DNA of 64,000 nt, taken from the NCBI RefSeq assembly GCF_016725325.1, contig NZ_CP068083.1, positions 1,302,001 through 1,366,000 of the forward strand. The letters are read 5' to 3'. Of the stretch, positions 9,362-17,861 are shown piece by piece; position 1 is the first letter of the stretch, and each line of letters opens with the position of its first letter. The notes beneath the pieces are model-generated. The model did no database searches. It had not been told where the DNA came from and saw nothing but the letters and a program-made list of their open reading frames with translations. The DNA is from Sphingobacterium spiritivorum. Lineage in GTDB: Bacteria; Bacteroidota; Bacteroidia; Sphingobacteriales; Sphingobacteriaceae. A program made the translations under genes and the position numbers.

Positions 9362-9739
9362 TTAGAAAGGCAAATCGTCATCATCTGAACCTGAAGAAGA
9401 AATATCAACCGGTGCAGGCATATCTGCATATCCAGGAGCCGGAGCCGCAGCTGAAGACCCCGCTAATTTTGTTACTCTCCATGCCACTAAAGAATTGAAG
9501 TATGTAGTGATACCTTCTTTATTTGTCCAGGGACGACCTCTCAGGTTAAATGAAATTTCAATTTCTTCACCGATTGTAAGGTTATCAAAAATGGACGTTC
9601 TATCTTGTGTAGCTTCAAAACGAATATATTCTACAAATTGCGGGTTTTCTGCATAAGCAACAATGATATCACGTTTTTTGAATGATTCTGTTACCTGCTG
9701 AGTTGCCCCAACTTCATGTACTTTTCCTCTAATTTCCAT
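9362..9739 (-). CDS. DUF3127 protein, OB-fold-like with SSB-type acidic tip
   Basis: A 125-residue protein. I chose the ATG at 9739 (MEIRGKVHEVG), since the upstream extension is in the divergent promoter region. The body looks like a single OB fold: short beta segments, EEIEISFNLRGRPW, TYFNSLVAWRVTKL. The segment around SFNLRGRxW and SLVAWR closely recalls bacterial single-stranded DNA-binding proteins. A flexible Ala/Pro/Gly/Ser linker leads to the C terminus GSDDDDLPF, the acidic, Pro-Phe-ended tip that SSB uses to dock repair and replication partners. The family has no assigned function as far as I know. It is divergent from a THUMP RNA methyltransferase. Confidence 0.85.
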   Translation of the reverse strand: MEIRGKVHEVGATQQVTESFKKRDIIVAYAENPQFVEYIRFEATQDRTSIFDNLTIGEEIEISFNLRGRPWTNKEGITTYFNSLVAWRVTKLAGSSAAAPAPGYADMPAPVDISSSGSDDDDLPF

Positions 9740-9810
9740 AATGTTAAATATTAAACCGTAAAAATAAGCAATTTTTGAGTACAAGATTAACTAACTTTGT
9801 CAAAATTACT

Positions 9811-10989
9811 ATGGAAGTTTTCAACACCCCCAATAAAATCATTATAACTTGCAATAAGAGACTTTCTCCTTATCTGCAAGAAGAAGTCCAGGCCTTAGGT
9901 TTTGAGATCAAACGTACATTCAATACAGGAGTAGAGCTATACAACTCTGTAAACGAATCTATTAAACTAAATCTCAATCTGCGTACAGCCTCCCAGATCT
10001 TGTATTCTTTAAAGGAATTCAAAGCCTCGAATCCGGAAGAATTATACAACGAACTGGTCAAAATTGAATGGGAAAATCTAATCCCGTTTGACAGTTATTT
10101 TTCTGTAACATCCAATGTGAGTAACGAGACAATCACGACTCCACTTTTTGCGAATGTAAAAGTGAAAGATGCTATAGTAGACCGGATCAAAGAGAAAAAA
10201 GGCGTTCGTCCGAATACCGGCCCTGAGCTTAATAAGGCTGTCATTCATCTTTACTGGAAGGATGACCGTGCAGAAATCTTTCTGGATACCTCGGGAGAAA
10301 CTCTTGCAAAACATGGTTATCGTAAGCATCCGGGTAAAGCTCCGATGTTGGAAGCACTGGCTGCAAGTACAATATTTGCGACGAAATGGGATGATAAATC
10401 GCCTTTTGTCAATCCGATGTGTGGATCGGGAACTTTAGCGATAGAGGCAGCACTTATAGCAACAAACCGCAGACCGGGATTATACCGCATGAATTACTCA
10501 TTTATGCATTTTATCGGGTATAATGAAGAGGTCTTTTTTCAGGAAAGAAGAAACCTGAAAGAACAGGTTAACAAAAAAAATACACCTACTATAATTGCCT
10601 CTGACATTTCAGAAGAAGCTATTGAAATTGCAAAAATGAATGCACGCACTGCCGGCGTGGATCAGTTGATCCATTTTGAAGTGTGTGATTTTGCAGAAAC
10701 ATCTGTCCCTGACGAGAAAGGAGTTGTTGTATTCAACCCGGAATATGGAGAGCGATTGGGTACACATACCAAACTGGAAATTACCTACAAGCGTATAGGT
10801 GATTTTATGAAGCAGAACTGTAAAGGATACAAAGGTTATATTTTTACAGGGAATCCTGATCTGGCTAAAAAAATAGGACTTAGGGCTTCCAGAAGAACAG
10901 AATTTTATAATGGTAAGCTAGACTGTAGGTTACTGGAATATGATCTGTATGAAGGTACACGCGATAAGACAAAAGTAATCTATGAATAA
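9811..10989 (+). CDS. THUMP-domain class I SAM-dependent RNA methyltransferase (RlmL N-terminal type)
   Basis: A 392-residue protein starting at the ATG at 9811; a TAACTTTG box at 9792-9799 lies just before it, so the longer frame starting at 9775 is not likely used. An N-terminal THUMP RNA-binding part (roughly residues 50-160) precedes a Rossmann methyltransferase: NPMCGSGTLAIEAA is the SAM-binding motif and VVFNPEYGERLG is the catalytic motif, with Glu where many relatives have NPPYG. Likely product is a 23S rRNA guanine-N2 methyltransferase related to RlmL/YpsC. It overlaps the next gene by 8 nt. Confidence 0.9.
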   Translation: MEVFNTPNKIIITCNKRLSPYLQEEVQALGFEIKRTFNTGVELYNSVNESIKLNLNLRTASQILYSLKEFKASNPEELYNELVKIEWENLIPFDSYFSVTSNVSNETITTPLFANVKVKDAIVDRIKEKKGVRPNTGPELNKAVIHLYWKDDRAEIFLDTSGETLAKHGYRKHPGKAPMLEALAASTIFATKWDDKSPFVNPMCGSGTLAIEAALIATNRRPGLYRMNYSFMHFIGYNEEVFFQERRNLKEQVNKKNTPTIIASDISEEAIEIAKMNARTAGVDQLIHFEVCDFAETSVPDEKGVVVFNPEYGERLGTHTKLEITYKRIGDFMKQNCKGYKGYIFTGNPDLAKKIGLRASRRTEFYNGKLDCRLLEYDLYEGTRDKTKVIYE

Positions 10990-11629
10990 TATCATTGAGA
11001 AAACGGTAGCATTTGTTAAAAAAAGTCTTGAGCAGGCCGAATCCGGCCATGACTGGTGGCATATACAGCGGGTATGGAATAATACCCGTATGATCCTCCA
11101 ACATGAGGAGGCTGATGAGCTTATCTGTGAATTGACAGCACTTTTGCATGACATTGCAGACAGTAAATTTCATAATGGTGATGAAACGATAGGTCCGCGT
11201 GTAGCCGGAGAATTTCTAAGCAGCGAAGGTGTAGATCCTCATGTCGTAGAACAGGTACAGGCTATTATCCTAAACATGTCATTCAAGGCGAGCCTCGGAG
11301 AGCGCAATTTTCATTCAAAAGAATTGGAAATAGTTCAGGATGCCGACCGGCTGGATGCAATAGGAGCAATAGGTATTGCAAGAGCCTTTACTTATGGTGG
11401 GTTTAAAAACAGAGAAATCTATAATCCGAATATTCCTGTTATGGAAAATATGGATAAAGAAGCGTATAAGAAAACCACTGCCCCTACCATCAATCATTTT
11501 TACGAAAAACTGTTACTACTGAAGGATAAGATGAATACGCCTACTGCTAAAAAGATGGCAGAAGGAAGACATCAGTACATGGAGCAATATCTGGAACAAT
11601 TTTATGCAGAATGGGAAGGAGTAAAATAA
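10982..11629 (+). CDS. HD domain phosphohydrolase
   Basis: A 215-residue cytosolic protein of the YedJ/YpgQ-like HD superfamily. The metal ligands are visible as His in SGHDWWHIQRVW, the HD pair in ALLHDIADSKF and the later Asp in IVQDADRLDAIGAIGIARAF. Relatives hydrolyse nucleotides or other phosphate esters, and the exact substrate is unknown. The start overlaps the methyltransferase stop by 8 nt, which implies translational coupling. The stop codon lies within its own terminator hairpin. Confidence 0.88.
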   Translation: MNNIIEKTVAFVKKSLEQAESGHDWWHIQRVWNNTRMILQHEEADELICELTALLHDIADSKFHNGDETIGPRVAGEFLSSEGVDPHVVEQVQAIILNMSFKASLGERNFHSKELEIVQDADRLDAIGAIGIARAFTYGGFKNREIYNPNIPVMENMDKEAYKKTTAPTINHFYEKLLLLKDKMNTPTAKKMAEGRHQYMEQYLEQFYAEWEGVK

Positions 11630-11650
11630 CAGTTACTTAACTGTTATTTT
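11623..11650 (+). terminator. Terminator after the HD hydrolase gene
   Basis: AAAATAACAGTTA and its exact complement (11638-11650) are separated by 2 nt and end in TTTT followed by more T-rich sequence. The left arm includes the stop codon of the HD gene. Confidence 0.75.
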
Positions 11651-11690
11651 ATTCTAAATAGGTAGATTAGTAGTCACAAACTAATTTCCT

Positions 11691-12557
11691 ATGGATCGTT
11701 TTGCTTATGCAATAGTTCTTTTATCCACATTTATATTTCAGTTTTCTTTTGCGCAGGAAAGCGATTCCTTACTTGTGTCCAACAAGCAATGGCAAGAAAA
11801 ACAGCTGAAACCCGGTATCGTATGGAAACAGGGTCACTTTGACAATCTCTTCAAAGGTGAGCAGGAGATCAACTTTATTGAAATTGATCTTCAGAAAATA
11901 AAAAAGCCTATCCGGCTTGCGGGTCTGCATACCGGATTTAAAAATACAACTACATTCGCATCTGAAGTCAATGCAACCGCAGCCATCAACGGAGCTTTTT
12001 TCAACACGAAAACTGGCGGCGGAACCACACTTGTCAGAATAAACAAACAACTTATCAATGAAACTGTACTGAAAGAAGGCAAATCTGATAAAAGAAGTTT
12101 TCGAAGTAATGGAGCATTGGCATTTAACGCTAAAAAAATTGTTATTCTAAAAGGTGATGACAGTGACAGTACATGGGATAAAAAAATAAAAATGCCTAAT
12201 GTGATGACCTGTGGTCCGCTGTTATTACATCAATCACACCGTGCAGACCTTGACAGTAACGCCTTTAACAATAATCGTCACCCACGCACGGCAATAGCAT
12301 TGACAACAGACCGAAAACTGATTCTGATCACTGTTGATGGCCGCAATGCGAAAGCATATGGTATGTCCCTTATTGAGCTTTCGGATGTACTGAAATGGCT
12401 AAAAGGAAAGGATGCGCTTAATCTGGATGGTGGCGGATCTACAACATTATACATAAAAGGTGAAGGTAAAAATGGGATTGTCAATTATCCGACAGACAAC
12501 AAACTCTTTGATCATGAAGGAGAAAGAGCTGTAGCAAATGCCATTTTAGTTTTATAA
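11691..12557 (+). CDS. Exported phosphodiester glycosidase (NAGPA family)
   Basis: A 288-residue protein with a cleavable signal peptide (hydrophobic to FAQ, about residue 21). The family core is clear: AAINGAFFNTKTGGGTT, GLHTGF, MTCGPLLL, RHPRTAIA, VDGRNAKAYGMS and LNLDGGGSTTLYI. Relatives include the eukaryotic uncovering enzyme, which removes GlcNAc from a mannose-phosphodiester, and bacterial exopolysaccharide enzymes. It opens a group of three exported phosphodiester-active genes, 26 nt ahead of a glycerophosphodiesterase. Confidence 0.9.
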   Translation: MDRFAYAIVLLSTFIFQFSFAQESDSLLVSNKQWQEKQLKPGIVWKQGHFDNLFKGEQEINFIEIDLQKIKKPIRLAGLHTGFKNTTTFASEVNATAAINGAFFNTKTGGGTTLVRINKQLINETVLKEGKSDKRSFRSNGALAFNAKKIVILKGDDSDSTWDKKIKMPNVMTCGPLLLHQSHRADLDSNAFNNNRHPRTAIALTTDRKLILITVDGRNAKAYGMSLIELSDVLKWLKGKDALNLDGGGSTTLYIKGEGKNGIVNYPTDNKLFDHEGERAVANAILVL

Positions 12558-12583
12558 ACGCTCAAACAACAAATTAAACATAT

Positions 12584-13354
12584 ATGAAAAACCTGGTTTT
12601 AAGTCTGCTCATTTTAGGAGCAAGTATTTCTGCTGTATCTGCCCAAAAGAATCCTATTATCGCCCATCGTGGTGCATGGAAGAACACAAACTTACCTCAG
12701 AATTCTCTCGCATCTCTTGATGCTGCAATTACAGAAGGCGTATTTGGTTCTGAGTTTGATGTCCACCTTACAAAGGACGATGTACTGGTCGTAAACCATG
12801 ATAATGATTTTTATGGTTTGGATATCGCCACTTCTACCTACGATGAATTGTTAAAGAAGAAACATCCGAATGGCGAATCTATCCCTACGGCAGAAGAGTA
12901 TCTGAAAGAAGGTTTGAAACAGAAAAAAACAAAATTGATCTATGAACTAAAAACAAATAAACTGGGTCTGGATCGTACATTGTTAGCTGCTCAGAAATCT
13001 GTAGAACTTGTCAAAAAGCTAAAAGGAGAAAAGATGGTAGAATATATCGCTTTTGATTACAATGCCTGCAAAAAAATTGTAGAGCTCAACCCTAAAGCAA
13101 AAGTTCATTATCTGATGGGAGATAAAAGTCCGCAGGAATTAAAGAACGATAAAATGGCAGGTGCCGATTATCATTTCTCTGTGTATAAGAAAAATCCAAC
13201 CTGGATAAAAGAATTGCAGGATCTGGGTCTTAAAGTAAATGCATGGACTGTAAATACAGAAGAAGAAATGCAGATTTTGCTGGATCAAAAGGTAGACTAT
13301 CTGACTACGGATAATCCGGAATTGTTAGCTGAACTTCTAAAAAGTAAAAAATGA
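12584..13354 (+). CDS. Exported glycerophosphodiester phosphodiesterase
   Basis: A 256-residue protein with a signal peptide (cut near VSAQ, residue 20). The GDPD TIM-barrel motifs are intact: IIAHRGAWKNTNLPQNSLAS, EFDVHLTKDDVLVVNHD, and the C-terminal VNAWTVNTEEEM with YLTTDNPELL. The enzyme releases glycerol 3-phosphate from deacylated phospholipid head groups. The stop codon overlaps the start of the next gene (ATGA at 13351), so they are translationally coupled. Confidence 0.93.
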   Translation: MKNLVLSLLILGASISAVSAQKNPIIAHRGAWKNTNLPQNSLASLDAAITEGVFGSEFDVHLTKDDVLVVNHDNDFYGLDIATSTYDELLKKKHPNGESIPTAEEYLKEGLKQKKTKLIYELKTNKLGLDRTLLAAQKSVELVKKLKGEKMVEYIAFDYNACKKIVELNPKAKVHYLMGDKSPQELKNDKMAGADYHFSVYKKNPTWIKELQDLGLKVNAWTVNTEEEMQILLDQKVDYLTTDNPELLAELLKSKK

Positions 13355-14190
13355 GAAAAACGATTATAACTACTGTTCTTGTTGCGCTTGTCAGTACACT
13401 TACGTACGCACAGCAGTTTCGGATTGCGACTTACAACATCCGCCAGAAAAACACACATGATATAGGTAACATGTGGGATGAACGAAAAGAAGCATTAACC
13501 AATCTGATCAAATTTCATCAGTTTGAAATATTCGGGACACAAGAAGGATTTAATGATCAGCTGGCTGACATGGAGCGTTTATTACCAGGGTTTAAGTACA
13601 TTGGTGTTGGACGAGATGATGGTGCTGAACAAGGGGAATATTCCGCAATTTTCTACGACACCAAGCGATTTGAAGTCTCCAAGAGTGGAACATTCTGGCT
13701 CTCAGCCACAGATATCAGCAAACCAAATAAAGGATGGGATGCTGCTTTGCCACGGATCTGTACCTGGGGAATATTCAAGGATAAAAAAACCAAAAAACAA
13801 TTTATCCTCATGAATACTCACTTTGATCATGTCGGTGTCACTGCCCGTAAAGAAAGTGCAAAACTGATGATGGCCAAAGCCAAAGAATTTGCAGGAAACT
13901 TACCGCTCATTATTACCGGTGATTTTAATGTTTCGGAAACAGATGAAGCATATTTCACATTAGCAAACAGTGGGGTTGTTGCCGACAGCTACACCAAAAT
14001 TGATAACAGATATGCTCCAAACTCAACTTTCAATGGTTTTGGCAAGAGCATTAAACCGGCAGAACGCATAGACCATATATTTATCACCCCTCAGTTTTCT
14101 GTTAAAAAATATGGAATTCTGACGGATACTTATGTTGGAAAATACCCTTCAGATCACTTCCCTGTCATGGTAGATCTGATACAGAATTAA
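13351..14190 (+). CDS. Exported endonuclease/exonuclease/phosphatase family hydrolase
   Basis: A 279-residue protein with a signal peptide ending near YAQ (residue 20). EEP-fold motifs: FRIATYNIRQKN, FEIFGTQEG (metal Glu), LMNTHFDHVG, ITGDFNVSETD, ERIDHIFITP and the terminal SDHFPVMVDL. Secreted relatives cleave phosphodiesters in lipids or polyols. Coupling to the GDPD gene suggests both act on one substrate class in the periplasm. A good terminator follows at 14223-14253. Confidence 0.9.
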   Translation: MRKTIITTVLVALVSTLTYAQQFRIATYNIRQKNTHDIGNMWDERKEALTNLIKFHQFEIFGTQEGFNDQLADMERLLPGFKYIGVGRDDGAEQGEYSAIFYDTKRFEVSKSGTFWLSATDISKPNKGWDAALPRICTWGIFKDKKTKKQFILMNTHFDHVGVTARKESAKLMMAKAKEFAGNLPLIITGDFNVSETDEAYFTLANSGVVADSYTKIDNRYAPNSTFNGFGKSIKPAERIDHIFITPQFSVKKYGILTDTYVGKYPSDHFPVMVDLIQN

Positions 14191-14222
14191 GGTCTATTCT
14201 TTTACACAGACCCAATATACGG

Positions 14223-14253
14223 ATTACTGACTCCTGCAACAGGAGTCAGTAAT
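14223..14253 (+). terminator. Terminator after the phosphodiesterase group
   Basis: ATTACTGACTCCTG, loop CAA, and its perfect complement (14240-14253), then TTTTA. Ends the 11691-14190 transcript. Confidence 0.9.
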
Positions 14254-14269
14254 TTTTACTTCCTAAATA

Positions 14270-14289
14270 CAGGTTGTTCCTTCAACCTG
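14270..14289. repeat. Short inverted repeat upstream of the DUF4197 gene
   Basis: CAGGTTG and CAACCTG are separated by 6 nt. It lies about 75 nt before the promoter box (TATCTTTG at 14366-14373) of the next gene and has no T-rich tail typical of terminators. An operator is possible but unproven. Confidence 0.4.
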
Positions 14290-14390
14290 ATACCATTCTC
14301 TACTTTATTTTTCCTACTTTTTCAATGGTAGATTAAACGCTACACGATTTTCGCAATCATACTGTTATCTTTGTAACAGATTTTTACGAC

Positions 14391-15161
14391 ATGAAAAAAC
14401 ACATTTACCTTACTCTCGCTATATCATTATTAGCCGGGTCACTGACACAAGAGGCTCATGCTCAGATTCTAAAAAAAGTAACAAAAAAAACAAATCAGCA
14501 ACAACAAAAGGATACTTCTGCGAGCAAGGCAACATTGAGCAGTACGGAAATGAATTCCGGCCTTAAGCAGGCGTTGAGCAATGGTCTGACATCCAGTATA
14601 AATTCACTGTCAGCAAAAGATGGTTTTCTAGGTGATGCAGCTGTGAAAATTTTAATGCCTCCAGAAGCACAGAAAATCGAAAAAACACTGCGAAGTGTAG
14701 GTATGGGGAAATTATGTGATCAATTTATTTCCAGTCTTAATGGTGCTGCCGAAACAGCAGTCAAAGAAGCTGCTCCGGTATTTGCCAATTCTTTATCCAA
14801 AATGACTATTACAGATGCCTACAATATTCTTCTGAGTGGAAAACAGGATGCAGCTACTACATTTTTCAAAACAACGACAACCCCGGAGTTAACCTCCAAA
14901 TTCAGCCCTATAGTAGAAGGAGCATTAGGAAAAAACAATGTAAGTACTTACTGGACGCAATTAACCTCAGCCTATAACTCTCTTCCTTTATCTCTGTCAA
15001 AAGTGAATACAGATCTGAATGCTTATGTCACGCAGAAAGCTATTGATGGTCTTTTTATTAAAGTAGCAGATCAGGAATTAAAAATCAGAAATAATTTGGG
15101 TGGTACACGTACTACTCCTCTGCTGCAGAAGGTTTTCGGGTGGGCTGATGACAAAAAATAA
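14391..15161 (+). CDS. Exported DUF4197 protein
   Basis: A 256-residue protein with a signal peptide cleaved near AHAQ (residue 25), then a short Lys/Gln-rich linker and an all-helical DUF4197 domain. Recognisable parts are SGLKQALSNGLTSSINSLS, ILMPPEAQKIEKTLRSVGMG, and DAYNILLSGKQDAATTFF. The family is widespread in Gram-negative bacteria and, to my knowledge, has no known role. A TATCTTTG box at 14366-14373 serves as its likely promoter -7 element. Convergent with the next gene through a shared hairpin. Confidence 0.9.
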   Translation: MKKHIYLTLAISLLAGSLTQEAHAQILKKVTKKTNQQQQKDTSASKATLSSTEMNSGLKQALSNGLTSSINSLSAKDGFLGDAAVKILMPPEAQKIEKTLRSVGMGKLCDQFISSLNGAAETAVKEAAPVFANSLSKMTITDAYNILLSGKQDAATTFFKTTTTPELTSKFSPIVEGALGKNNVSTYWTQLTSAYNSLPLSLSKVNTDLNAYVTQKAIDGLFIKVADQELKIRNNLGGTRTTPLLQKVFGWADDKK

Positions 15162-15172
15162 AAACACACAAC

Positions 15173-15206
15173 ACATACTGCTTTGTATAAAGTCAAAGCA
15201 GTATGT
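15173..15206. terminator. Bidirectional terminator
   Basis: ACATACTGCTTTG and its exact complement (15194-15206) with an 8-nt loop lie between convergent genes; A-rich sequence on one side and T-rich on the other. Confidence 0.85.
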
Positions 15207-15208
15207 AT

Positions 15209-15610
15209 TTATAATTGTATAGACTTAATACCCTTTCCCAGATAAGCTTCATACATCTCTGTCAGTTCCTGATATTTGAAGATGATTACCACACCTATTC
15301 CCATCAGCAAACCCTTTACAGTCAGGCTCAGCATAAAATAATCTGTGATCATAATATGGGTAGCCAACAGATAAGCGCCACTCATGATGAAAAATAATCC
15401 ACAGATAATGATATACAGTTTAAAAAGAATCTGCATATTTTTACGGCCTCTTTTGAGCAAAAGACTCCATATTGGAATCAGCAGATAACTCAGCAATATT
15501 CCTAAGCCTGTTCTAAAGCAAATATCATTATCACTAAAAATCAGGAAGGCCTGCACAAGTAATAATATAACAAATGTGGTCTTATAAAACGGAAGAGCTT
15601 TGTTTTTCAA
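15209..15610 (-). CDS. Small four-helix membrane protein of unknown function
   Basis: A 133-residue protein that is mostly membrane: four hydrophobic helices (about residues 10-25, 33-50, 63-87 and 90-112), a Lys/Arg-rich loop LLKRGRKNMQ between helices 2 and 3, and a short polar tail. I do not recognise a family. It is transcribed alone, between convergent DUF4197 and divergent pepT. Confidence 0.65.
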   Translation of the reverse strand: MKNKALPFYKTTFVILLLVQAFLIFSDNDICFRTGLGILLSYLLIPIWSLLLKRGRKNMQILFKLYIIICGLFFIMSGAYLLATHIMITDYFMLSLTVKGLLMGIGVVIIFKYQELTEMYEAYLGKGIKSIQL

Positions 15611-15747
15611 AATTTAAGATTTTACATAAAAGTAACTTAAAATAAGGCAATTACCAAATATAAATAGGAATACCCTTTAAAATTCGTCAATACCTTTATA
15701 GTTTCGTAATTTTGTGCTTATCATTTTTTTAAGCGTAAATTTTCACC

Positions 15748-17010
15748 ATGAGTACATTTGATATCAATAGCATAACAGATTTTTCGGTCTCCGAAAGATT
15801 TCAGCGCTATGTACAGATCGACACCCAATCAGACGCCGAATCACCGAGCTGCCCTTCCACTGAAAAACAAAAAAACCTTGGTAATCTCCTTGTAAATGAG
15901 TTGCTGAGCCTTGGTATCACAGATGCGGCAATAGATGAAAATGGCTATGTATATGCTACAATTCCTTCAAACACAGATAAGGATGTTCCTAAGATCTGTT
16001 TTTGTTCACATATGGATACTTCTCCTGATTCATCCGGTAAAGATGTAAAGCCCCTGGTGCACAGCAATTATCAGGGTCAGGATCTGGTATTACCGGATGA
16101 TCCCAACATTGTTATCAAATTTGATCAGCATCCGGATCTTGCCAATCAAATCGGCAATGATGTGATTACAGCAAGCGGAACAACTTTATTGGGAGCAGAC
16201 GATAAAGCAGGGATCGCTGAGATCATGGATGCTGTACGTCTCTTCATGAATCATCCTGAAATCAAACACGGAGATATCAAGATCTTATTTACACCTGACG
16301 AAGAGATTGGCCGCGGGGTAGATAAAGCAGATCTCAAAAGACTGGGAGCTGACTATGCCTATACTATGGATGGTGAGCGTGCCGGAACAATTGAAGATGA
16401 AACATTCTCCGCAGATGGTGCTACAATAACAATTCAGGGTGTATCCGTGCATCCGGGATTTGCCAAAGGTAAAATGCAGAATGCTGTCAAAATTGCCGGA
16501 GCAATTATCGATGCGCTTCCGAAGGACAGACTTTCTCCTGAAAGCACAAGTAAAAAAGAAGGTTTTATACATCCAGCAGGTGTATCCGGAACAGTAGAAA
16601 AAGCGGTTATTCATTTTATCGTTCGCGACCATATCACCTCCAACCTCAAAAAACACGAAGACGAACTGGAGGCAATTGCAGAATCTGTCATTGCCCGATA
16701 TCCGGGTACTACTTTCACAATGGAAGTAAAAGAACAGTACCGTAATATGAAAGAGGTGCTCGACCAGTATCCGCAGATTATGGAAATCGGCATGGAGGCT
16801 ATCAAACGAGGTGGCATGACACCTGAAAGAAGAAGTATCCGCGGTGGTACTGACGGATCACGCTTATCGTTTATGGGACTTCCCTGCCCAAATGTATTTG
16901 CCGGAGGACATGCTTTTCATGGCAAACAGGAATGGGTATCTGTACAGGATATGCAGAAAGCGGTTATCACTATTCTGCATATTGCAGCACTGTGGGAAGA
17001 GAAGGCATAA
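15748..17010 (+). CDS. pepT: Peptidase T (tripeptidase)
   Basis: A 420-residue M20 metallopeptidase that removes the N-terminal residue of tripeptides in the cytosol. The zinc ligands are all visible: CFCSHMDTSPD, LLGADDKAGIAE, FTPDEEIGRG, YTMDGERAG and, near the end, FAGGHAFHGKQEW. RGGTDGSRLSFMGLPCPN is the dimerisation/catalytic-domain return motif. Length is typical. A TAATTTTG box at 15707-15714 suggests a 5' leader of about 30 nt. Confidence 0.96.
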   Translation: MSTFDINSITDFSVSERFQRYVQIDTQSDAESPSCPSTEKQKNLGNLLVNELLSLGITDAAIDENGYVYATIPSNTDKDVPKICFCSHMDTSPDSSGKDVKPLVHSNYQGQDLVLPDDPNIVIKFDQHPDLANQIGNDVITASGTTLLGADDKAGIAEIMDAVRLFMNHPEIKHGDIKILFTPDEEIGRGVDKADLKRLGADYAYTMDGERAGTIEDETFSADGATITIQGVSVHPGFAKGKMQNAVKIAGAIIDALPKDRLSPESTSKKEGFIHPAGVSGTVEKAVIHFIVRDHITSNLKKHEDELEAIAESVIARYPGTTFTMEVKEQYRNMKEVLDQYPQIMEIGMEAIKRGGMTPERRSIRGGTDGSRLSFMGLPCPNVFAGGHAFHGKQEWVSVQDMQKAVITILHIAALWEEKA

Positions 17011-17042
17011 ATTCTAAAATATAATTTTTGACTATATACAAT

Positions 17043-17612
17043 ATGAGCAATAAGAACGAAGTAATCGAGGCAATACAAACACGCAGAGCAGTTTTTCAAG
17101 CCAATTTCACAGATCAGGAAGTAAGCCGTGAAGATATTCTGACGATATTGGAAGCTGCGAACGCTGCACCTACACATAAGAGAACACAACCATGGCGTTT
17201 TGTGATCTTCCGCAAGGAAGGATTACAACGTCTGGGTACAGAACTTTCCCGTATTTATAAGACGGTTACACCTGCAGAAAAATATCAGGAAAAAACAGAG
17301 ATCACCATGGGCGAAAAAGCAACGACTTCCAATGTTGCTATAGCGCTTATTGTCAATTATACAGGCGAACTGCCTGAATGGGAAGAGTTGGCAGCAACAT
17401 CATGTGCTATAGAAAATCTTTGGCTGGCGGCACATTCTCTTGGATTAGGCGGTTACTGGGCCAGCCCGGGATTAATCAATCACCTGGGAGGATTTTTAAA
17501 TCTGGAAGAGAATCAGAAATGTATCGGTATCTTTTACCTGGGTCATCACCAAACAGAAAGCAGAGAGCCGATCCGTACACCAATATCAGAAAAGATCCGT
17601 TGGGAAGAATAA
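17043..17612 (+). CDS. Nitroreductase family flavoprotein (YdjA-like)
   Basis: A 189-residue protein; the ATG at 17043 is preferred to the TTG at 17028. FMN-binding motifs are QTRRAVFQANF at the N terminus, AANAAPTHKRTQPWRF, and AAHSLGLGGYWASPG. Such enzymes use NAD(P)H to reduce nitro or quinone-like compounds, and the true substrate is unknown. It follows pepT by 32 nt with no terminator between, and ends in a very strong hairpin. Confidence 0.92.
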   Translation: MSNKNEVIEAIQTRRAVFQANFTDQEVSREDILTILEAANAAPTHKRTQPWRFVIFRKEGLQRLGTELSRIYKTVTPAEKYQEKTEITMGEKATTSNVAIALIVNYTGELPEWEELAATSCAIENLWLAAHSLGLGGYWASPGLINHLGGFLNLEENQKCIGIFYLGHHQTESREPIRTPISEKIRWEE

Positions 17613-17614
17613 TA

Positions 17615-17653
17615 AACAAGAAAGGATGAATCTGAGATTCATCCTTTCTTGTT
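17615..17653 (+). terminator. Long-stem terminator after the nitroreductase gene
   Basis: A 19-bp perfect stem (AACAAGAAAGGATGAATCT and complement) with a single-nt centre, then TTATCTT. Ends the pepT-nitroreductase transcript. Its far arm touches the decayed gene fragment on the other strand. Confidence 0.9.
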
Positions 17654-17745
17654 TTATCTTGAAGGGTATATTGCTTTCCCATTTAGGGGCCTTTCCAATA
17701 ATGTCTTTAAATTGTTTAGCAGTGCGTTTGCTGGTGTCCTCACCG
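17641..17745 (-). pseudogene. Decayed 3' fragment of a TonB-type anti-sigma paralogue
   Basis: Read on the minus strand, this stretch encodes EDTSKRTAKQFKDIIGKAPK followed by WESNIPFKIKQE. It aligns without gaps to the C-terminal end of the intact anti-sigma/TonB-like protein next to it (ADNDQIANSSKALLENGPK, then WEGKSATLRIVYP), sharing the central xPKWE motif, and the DNA also aligns over about 55 nt. No matching N-terminal part is present, so this looks like the remnant of a duplicated gene. Confidence 0.55.
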
Positions 17746-17760
17746 GCAACACAGAAAAAA

Positions 17761-17817
17761 GAACCCCTCCCTAACCCTTCCGACGAGTCGGAACAGGTTC
17801 TCCTTAAAAATGAGAGG
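17761..17817. repeat. Nested intergenic hairpin
   Basis: A perfect core, TTCCGAC-GA-GTCGGAA (17778-17793), is enclosed by weaker complementary flanks (AACC with GGTT, and a CCCTCCC region with GAGAGGG). It sits between the decayed fragment and the intact anti-sigma gene. It resembles the folded intergenic repeats that occur in many copies in some Bacteroidota, but only one copy is visible here. Confidence 0.45.
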
Positions 17818-17861
17818 GAATTTGTTCTGCATTGAAATAAAACAGGTAATATTCATTATCT

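Noticed and set aside
17626..17835. 69-residue plus-strand ORF between the nitroreductase and anti-sigma genes
   Set aside because: It begins inside the nitroreductase terminator and is antisense to the decayed TonB-type fragment and the nested hairpin; no protein-like character.
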